Made by a program: the position numbers and the translations under genes
In this document: piece after piece, positions 56,805 through 61,011 of the stretch
Layout of the letters: each line of letters starts with the position of its first letter
Numbering within the stretch: position 1 is the first letter of the stretch
Notes under the pieces: generated by a model
What the model was told of the DNA's origin: nothing
Seen by the model: the letters and a program-made list of their open reading frames with translations, nothing else
Database searches by the model: none
NCBI GenBank assembly: GCA_026984795.1
Contig: JALSRK010000034.1
Span: 1-61,011, forward strand
DNA from: Solibacteraceae bacterium
Lineage (GTDB): Bacteria; Acidobacteriota; Terriglobia; Bryobacterales; Bryobacteraceae
Direction of reading: 5' to 3'
DNA: 61,011 bases

Positions 56805-57578
56805 ATGAAGTTCTGGCACTGGGACCCGGCCCTCCCCATGGCGGCGGCGGCCTTGCTGGCCGTGCTGGCGTACCGGCTGGGTCTGGGGCTCCACGCGGAG
56901 AACGAGCGGTTGCGCGGACTCTGCCGCGCGGAGGCGGGGAGCGCCCACTGGAAGCGGATGGAGCGTCTGTTCAGGGGCAGGCCAGCGTATTTCTTCTTCG
57001 CCGCCGGCCCTTCGATGGCCCTGTTTACCGCCTTCCTGGTGGGCGTCCATGCCGGCATGGAGCCTTCCCGGACTCCGCGGGAGGCGGACGCCGGACGGAT
57101 CGTCCTGATGGTCGATCCTCCTCCGGCCCCGCCGCCGAAACTCTTTTCCGCGCCGGCCTGGACGCCTCCCGGCTGCCGGCCCCTGCCGTTTCACACCGCC
57201 CGGCGCCTGGTGGAGCGGGTTTCGCGGGAGGAGGGCGTCTCAGCGGAACTCGTTCTTGCCGTCCTCTACCGTGAATCGCGTTTCTTCCCCTGCGCCGTCT
57301 CGCGCAGCGGCGCTGTCGGGCTCATGCAACTGAAGCCGGGCACCGCCCGCCTGATGGGCGTCCGTGATTATTGGGACCCAGAGGAGAACATCCGCGCCGG
57401 GGCGCGCTATCTGCGTTTCCTGCTGGACCGCTACGGCGGCAACGTCACTCTGGCCCTCGGGGCCTACCACGCCGGCCCGGGCCGTGTGGACCGCTTCGGC
57501 CATCTCCAGAAGCTCCCCGCCACCCGCCGCTACATCGGGGATGTCTTGAGCCTCGCCGAGACCTTCGCCGGCGACTGA
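56805..57578 (+). CDS. membrane-anchored lytic transglycosylase (SLT domain, GH23)
   Basis: A 257-residue peptidoglycan lyase. The N-terminal ~90 residues contain two hydrophobic segments (LPMAAAALLAVLAYRLGLG and FFFAAGPSMALFTAFLVG), a proline-rich linker (PPPAPPPKLF) follows, and the catalytic SLT domain starts at ~130. The catalytic Glu lies in AVLYRESRFFPCAVSRSGAVGLMQLKPGTA; the ALGAYHAGPGRV motif closes the site. It should cleave glycan strands with 1,6-anhydroMurNAc formation. Two membrane segments before the domain are unusual for MltC/Slt-type enzymes. The gene ends 15 bases from the convergent sulfatase. Confidence 0.9.
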   Translation: MKFWHWDPALPMAAAALLAVLAYRLGLGLHAENERLRGLCRAEAGSAHWKRMERLFRGRPAYFFFAAGPSMALFTAFLVGVHAGMEPSRTPREADAGRIVLMVDPPPAPPPKLFSAPAWTPPGCRPLPFHTARRLVERVSREEGVSAELVLAVLYRESRFFPCAVSRSGAVGLMQLKPGTARLMGVRDYWDPEENIRAGARYLRFLLDRYGGNVTLALGAYHAGPGRVDRFGHLQKLPATRRYIGDVLSLAETFAGD

Positions 57579-57593
57579 AGCTTCCGGTCTGCT

Positions 57594-59054
57594 CTAGTGC
57601 CCGCCGCGCAGAGGCCAGTACTTGGACTCGGTACGGGCGGTTTTCAAGTACTGCTCGATCTTGGCCACCACGTCCGGGTGCTCCGCCGCGACGTTGTGTT
57701 CTTCGCCGATATCCGTCGAAAGGTCGTAGAGTTCCAGCGGCGTTCCCGGGGCCAGCCGCACCGCCTTCCATTTGCCCATGCGCACGGCCTGCTTCGAAGC
57801 CTTGCCCTCGTGGAACTCCCAGTAGAGGAATTCGTGCTCCTTCTGGAGGTCCGGTTGCCCGAGCAGCGTCGGCGCGAACGAGATCCCGTCGATCCCTTCG
57901 GGAGCGGCGACGCCGGCCAGCTCGGCGAACGTCGGCAGGTAGTCCCAGAAAGCGCAGAGGTGATCGCTCACTGTACCCGGAGCGATCTTGCCCGGCCACC
58001 GGGCGATCAGCGGCACGCGGATGCCGCCTTCATACAAGTCGCGCTTGATGCCCCGCAGCGGTCCGTTCGAGTCGTTGAACTCCGGATCGTTGCCGCCCTC
58101 GCGGTGCGGGCCGTTGTCACTGGTGAAGAGAACGAGCGTCTTGTCGGCGATTCCCAACTCGTCAAGCTTCTCGAGCAGGCGGCCGACGTCCCGGTCCAAC
58201 CGGGTGATCATCGCCGCGTGGCCCTTCTGCGGCTCCGGCCAGTCCTTGTCGGCGTAGATGCCGTAGTCCGGCACCTCCATTCCTTTGTCACCCGCTTCGT
58301 CGTTGGCGTGCGGCAGGGTGGCGGTCCAGGCGAGGAAGAACGTCCGGTCTTTGTTGCGTTCGACGAAGTCCAAGGCCTCCTGGGCGATCAGGTCGGCCGA
58401 GTACTGCACCCGCTTGACGGCCACCCCGGCGCCGTCTTCGCGCTTCGGCTCGGCGACGACATTCTCGAGCGGCACGCGATCGGTGTTGCGGAACAGGAAC
58501 TCCGGGTAATAGTTGTGCGCGTGGCGCTGGCACAGGTAGCCGAAGAAGTAATCGAAACCCTGGCGGTTCGGCTCGCCCGAGGAGCCCGGCCCTCCAAGCC
58601 CCCATTTGCCGATCAGGCCGGTGCGATAGCCGGCCAGCTTGAGCACCTCGGCGACGGTGACGGACTCATCGGGCAGCGGGTGCTGGCCCATCGGTTTGAT
58701 TTCACGGTTGCCCCGGACCACGGCATGGCCGGTGTGATAGCCGGTCATCAGGGTGCAGCGGGACGGGGCGCAGACGGTGCTGCCGGCGTAGTGGTCGGTG
58801 AAACGCATGCCCTCGCGCGCCATGCGGTCGAGCACGGGCGTCTGGATCCTCTTCTGCCCGTAGGAGCCGAGGTCGCCGTAGCCGAGGTCGTCGGCGACGA
58901 TGAGGACGATGTTCGGCCGCAGGGATGCCTCACCCCCGGCGTTGCGCTGTTCGGCGGAGGAGCAGCTTGCCCCGGCTATGGCCGCGATGCCTGCCAAAGC
59001 GGCCACCCACGCGGCCGGGCGCCAGAGGCGCTCTTTCCAGGTTATGATTGCCAT
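57594..59054 (-). CDS. arylsulfatase-type sulfatase, formylglycine (Cys) class
   Basis: A 486-residue exported sulfatase. The leader WVAALAGIAAIAGASC ends in a lipobox, so it is probably a lipoprotein. Metal-binding DDLGYGDLG (D55-D56) precedes the maturation motif TVCAPSRCTLMTG with Cys95 for conversion to formylglycine. Later segments KWGLGGPG, YFGYLCQRHAHNYYP, DNGPHREGG and the C-terminal LYDLSTDIGEEHNVA are typical of polysaccharide sulfatases of family S1. A sulfatase-maturating enzyme is needed but is not encoded here. Substrate probably a sulphated glycan. Confidence 0.92.
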   Translation of the reverse strand: MAIITWKERLWRPAAWVAALAGIAAIAGASCSSAEQRNAGGEASLRPNIVLIVADDLGYGDLGSYGQKRIQTPVLDRMAREGMRFTDHYAGSTVCAPSRCTLMTGYHTGHAVVRGNREIKPMGQHPLPDESVTVAEVLKLAGYRTGLIGKWGLGGPGSSGEPNRQGFDYFFGYLCQRHAHNYYPEFLFRNTDRVPLENVVAEPKREDGAGVAVKRVQYSADLIAQEALDFVERNKDRTFFLAWTATLPHANDEAGDKGMEVPDYGIYADKDWPEPQKGHAAMITRLDRDVGRLLEKLDELGIADKTLVLFTSDNGPHREGGNDPEFNDSNGPLRGIKRDLYEGGIRVPLIARWPGKIAPGTVSDHLCAFWDYLPTFAELAGVAAPEGIDGISFAPTLLGQPDLQKEHEFLYWEFHEGKASKQAVRMGKWKAVRLAPGTPLELYDLSTDIGEEHNVAAEHPDVVAKIEQYLKTARTESKYWPLRGGH

Positions 59055-59218
59055 CGCTCAGGCATTGTACTGAAGAACGCCGCCGCGTGTCAGGGCCTCG
59101 ATTCTGGGGCGTTGGCGGGACGGCCGGGGCGGGGCGTCCGGGAGTTCGGAGCCAACGGGGCGCGGATCGAGGGACTCGGGCAGAGCTTGACACGAGGAAA
59201 GAGACGGCGCGAGACTGA

Positions 59219-59236
59219 TGACTGACTGGTCAGTCA
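59219..59236. promoter_or_regulatory. operator-like palindrome before the TetR gene
   Basis: TGACTGAC-TG-GTCAGTCA: two perfect eight-base arms around a two-base centre, 12 bases before the TetR ATG. The form (TGAC/GTCA half sites) is that of many TetR operators. A TTGACA box lies upstream at 59187-59192. Autoregulation of the operon is the obvious inference. Confidence 0.75.
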
Positions 59237-59248
59237 AGCAGGTGGCCT

Positions 59249-59896
59249 ATGGCTCGCCGGAGCGCCGATCGCGACAAGAGGGGGGCCGAGATCCTCGACG
59301 CCGCCACCGCTGTCTTCGCCCGCCACGGCTATGCCGCGGCCACCGTCGAGGCCGTAGCCGAGCGGGCCGGCGTCGCCAAGGGCACGGTCTATCAGTACTT
59401 CAAGAGCAAGGAAGAGTTGCTCTTCGCCGTGTTCGACCGCTGGACGGCCCGGTACTTCGCCGCTTTGCGTTCGAAAGTCCCTGCCGCCGGGGTGTCGGCC
59501 GGGGAGCAGATCCAGCTTCTCGTCCGGGCCGCCGTCGAATCGGTGGGAGAGGTGCAAGAGCTGTACCCGCTCACTTTCGAGTTCTGGGCGGCCTCCTCGT
59601 CGCTCGAGATGCGTGGGCATTTCGTGGTCCAGTTCCGCTCCATGTACCAGTTGTTCCGGGACTACGTGGCGGGCATCCTCCGGCGTGGGATCAAGGCCGG
59701 CGAGTTCGCTCCGGACCTGGACGTCGAGGCCGTAGCCGCTATGTTCGTCGGCGCCCTCGATGGGTTCTTCCTGCAGGTTTGGTTCGATCCGCAGCTCGAT
59801 CCGGAGAAGACCTGCATGAGTTTCGCGGAGGTGCTGATCCGGGGATTGAGGAGCCGTGAGCCGGGCGGCCGGCGGCAAGGGGGCAACCGTGCGTAG
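59249..59896 (+). CDS. TetR/AcrR-family transcriptional regulator
   Basis: A 215-residue dimeric repressor. The N-terminal helix-turn-helix is canonical: RGAEILDAATAVFARHGYAAATVEAVAERAGVAKGTVYQYFKSKEELLFAVF. The ligand domain follows from ~60 and ends FADVLIRGLRSREPGG. Position right behind a perfect palindrome and in front of a LolA-like and a permease gene suggests control of an envelope lipoprotein-handling or export operon, including itself. TetR proteins in such positions usually sense a hydrophobic compound. The stop overlaps the next GTG start. Confidence 0.93.
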   Translation: MARRSADRDKRGAEILDAATAVFARHGYAAATVEAVAERAGVAKGTVYQYFKSKEELLFAVFDRWTARYFAALRSKVPAAGVSAGEQIQLLVRAAVESVGEVQELYPLTFEFWAASSSLEMRGHFVVQFRSMYQLFRDYVAGILRRGIKAGEFAPDLDVEAVAAMFVGALDGFFLQVWFDPQLDPEKTCMSFAEVLIRGLRSREPGGRRQGGNRA

Positions 59897-60644
59897 GCGC
59901 GAATTCGGAACCGCGCTCTTTGGTCCGGTGGCCGTCCTCTTGCGTGGCGCTTCCTTTCCGGACGCCACTGAGCTGGCCCGCCGCTCCGACCGGGCGCTGA
60001 AGGGCAAGACCCAGCAGGGCAAGTGCTCGATGACCGTGCGGCGGCCCGAGTGGGAGCGCACGCTCGAAATGGACTACTGGTCAGTGAACCCGGACAAGAC
60101 CTTCATCCTGATCACCGCCCCGGCCAAGGAGCGCGGCACGGCCACGTTGCGGATCGGAACGAACATGTGGATCTACATGCCCCGCATCGAGCGGACCATC
60201 AAGATCCCTCCGTCGCTGATGCTCCAGCCATGGATGGGCAGTGACTTCACGAACGACGACCTGGTCAAGGAAAGCAGCCTCGTCAACGACTACACCCACG
60301 AAGTGGCCGGCGAGCTCGTCGAGGGCGGCGACGCCTGCTGGAAGCTGGTGGCCACGCCCAAGCCGGACGCCCCGGTGGTTTGGGGCAAGCTGGTGTTGGC
60401 TGTTCGGAAATCCGATGCCCTGCCGCGGCGTGAGGAGTTCTACGACGAGCATGGGAACCTGAAGAAGGTCATGACCTTCGAAGAGATCCGCCGCACCGGC
60501 TCCCGCAACTATCCGATGCGCTGGCGGATGAAGCCCGTCGGCAAGCCGGGCCGCGAGACGGTGCTCGTCTACCGCGAAGTGGTCTTCGACCGGCCGATCC
60601 CAACCCGGATCTTCACGCTCCAGAACCTGAAACGGCGAATCTGA
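59889..60644 (+). CDS. LolA-like outer-membrane lipoprotein-sorting protein
   Basis: A 251-residue exported protein of the LolA/LolB-like fold, type found next to LolE/FtsX-like permeases. GTG 59889 overlaps the TetR stop and opens with RRREFGTALFGPVAVLLRGA, a leader with a twin-arginine look. The body contains CSMTVRRPEWERTLEMDYWS, KTFILITAPAKERGTATLRIG, the conserved NMWIYMPRIERTIKIPPS and LQPWMGSDFTNDDLVKES. This class (DUF4292/LolA-like, 'outer membrane lipoprotein-sorting protein') likely carries lipids or lipoproteins across the periplasm with the permease downstream. Cargo unknown. Confidence 0.85.
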   Translation: MRRREFGTALFGPVAVLLRGASFPDATELARRSDRALKGKTQQGKCSMTVRRPEWERTLEMDYWSVNPDKTFILITAPAKERGTATLRIGTNMWIYMPRIERTIKIPPSLMLQPWMGSDFTNDDLVKESSLVNDYTHEVAGELVEGGDACWKLVATPKPDAPVVWGKLVLAVRKSDALPRREEFYDEHGNLKKVMTFEEIRRTGSRNYPMRWRMKPVGKPGRETVLVYREVVFDRPIPTRIFTLQNLKRRI

Positions 60645-60681
60645 TGCGAATCCGGCGTGCAGTGAGACGGGAGGCGAACCG

Positions 60682-61011
60682 ATGAGGCTGTTCCTCGCCA
60701 TGGCCTGGCGGAACGTCTGGCGGCACCGCCGCCGGTCGGTGCTGACGGTGATGACGATCGCCCTGGGGCTGGCCTTCAACATCTTCATGCGCGCCTTGGG
60801 CGACGGCTTCCACGAACAGATGGTGGACAACTCGGTCCGCGCCCACATCGGCCACATCCAGATCCACCGGGCCGGCTACCACGACGATCCGGCCATCACC
60901 AAGACGTTGCCGCAGCCGGACAGGATCCGCCCGGCGATCGAATCGTTGCCCGGCGTCCGCGGCGCCTCGTTCCGGGTTCTGGGCGACGGGCTGGCCTCGA
61001 GCGCGGAGAAT
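60682..61011 (+). CDS. FtsX/LolE-type ABC transporter permease, partial
   Basis: The first 110 residues of a permease cut by the window end. The start MRLFLAMAWRNVWRHRRRSVLTVMTIALGLAFNIFM is the usual cytoplasmic helix and first membrane segment of MacB/FtsX/LolC-E permeases, followed by a periplasmic domain (HIGHIQIHRAGY, LPGVRGASFRVLGDG). A ribosome site (GGGAGG) precedes the ATG by 8 bases. With TetR and the LolA-like gene it forms a likely operon; an ATPase is expected further on. Confidence 0.88.
   Translation, partial: MRLFLAMAWRNVWRHRRRSVLTVMTIALGLAFNIFMRALGDGFHEQMVDNSVRAHIGHIQIHRAGYHDDPAITKTLPQPDRIRPAIESLPGVRGASFRVLGDGLASSAEN

Overview
The window is high-GC bacterial DNA whose gene content points to an Acidobacteriota genome, probably near the Bryobacterales/Solibacter group. 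The evidence is a 1.2-kb-residue TonB-dependent receptor with an N-terminal carboxypeptidase-like domain, FG-GAP/ASPIC-UnbV proteins paired with TPR proteins, many secreted or lipid-anchored hydrolases, and typical Gram-negative envelope genes (Omp85 barrel, LolA-like protein, FtsX/LolE-type permease). The lineage is inferred from gene content; there is no rRNA in the window to test it. I saw no rRNA, tRNA, CRISPR array, transposase or integrase, so this reads as ordinary chromosome with a few decaying genes.

Layout. 0.3-3.7 kb: stand-alone receiver domain, then a leftward cluster of a WalJ-like metallo-hydrolase, purB and an O-methyltransferase. 3.9-6.9 kb: an Omp85 barrel without POTRA domains, tightly followed by a secreted protein with kinase-like catalytic motifs. 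6.9-13.3 kb: periplasmic amidohydrolase, TPR protein, small lipoprotein, CBM9 protein and a GH2 exo-beta-glucosaminidase. 13.4-23.4 kb: TPR lipoprotein plus ASPIC/UnbV lipoprotein, giant TonB receptor with a clear terminator, and a sulfatase-fold lipoprotein. 23.5-30 kb (leftward): ppdK, glyS/glyQ, recO. 30-38 kb: FAD oxidase, zinc-ribbon protein, a 657-base gap, heparinase-like protein, small secreted protein, metallo-beta-lactamase fold protein, serS, a phage-tail-like secreted protein and an orphan Flp pilin. 38-44 kb: aldo/keto reductase, gamma-glutamyltranspeptidase, a selenoprotein, opcA/zwf. 44-50.7 kb: receiver protein, adenosine-specific kinase, metY, kduD, and a 1025-residue secreted propeller/PHP-like protein. 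51-61 kb: second ASPIC/UnbV gene with a broken TPR partner, glycosyltransferase, EamA transporter, Fe-ADH remnant, lytic transglycosylase, Cys-type sulfatase, and a TetR/LolA-like/permease operon that runs off the end.

The strongest finding is at 40855-41445. An AhpD-like CxxC oxidoreductase gene has an in-frame TGA exactly where the second redox cysteine belongs. The reading frame continues for 114 codons with family-like sequence, and a small GC hairpin with a GGU-type loop sits 18 bases after the TGA. This is a CxxU selenoprotein unless the genome lacks the Sec machinery. Other points worth a second look are the Omp85/kinase-like pair, a walJ gene with no ATG/GTG/TTG start but a perfect Shine-Dalgarno before ATC, a TPR pseudogene with a single-base deletion plus an amber stop beside an otherwise intact ASPIC gene, a C-terminal remnant of a paralogue upstream of the propeller/PHP gene, and a near-perfect TetR operator.
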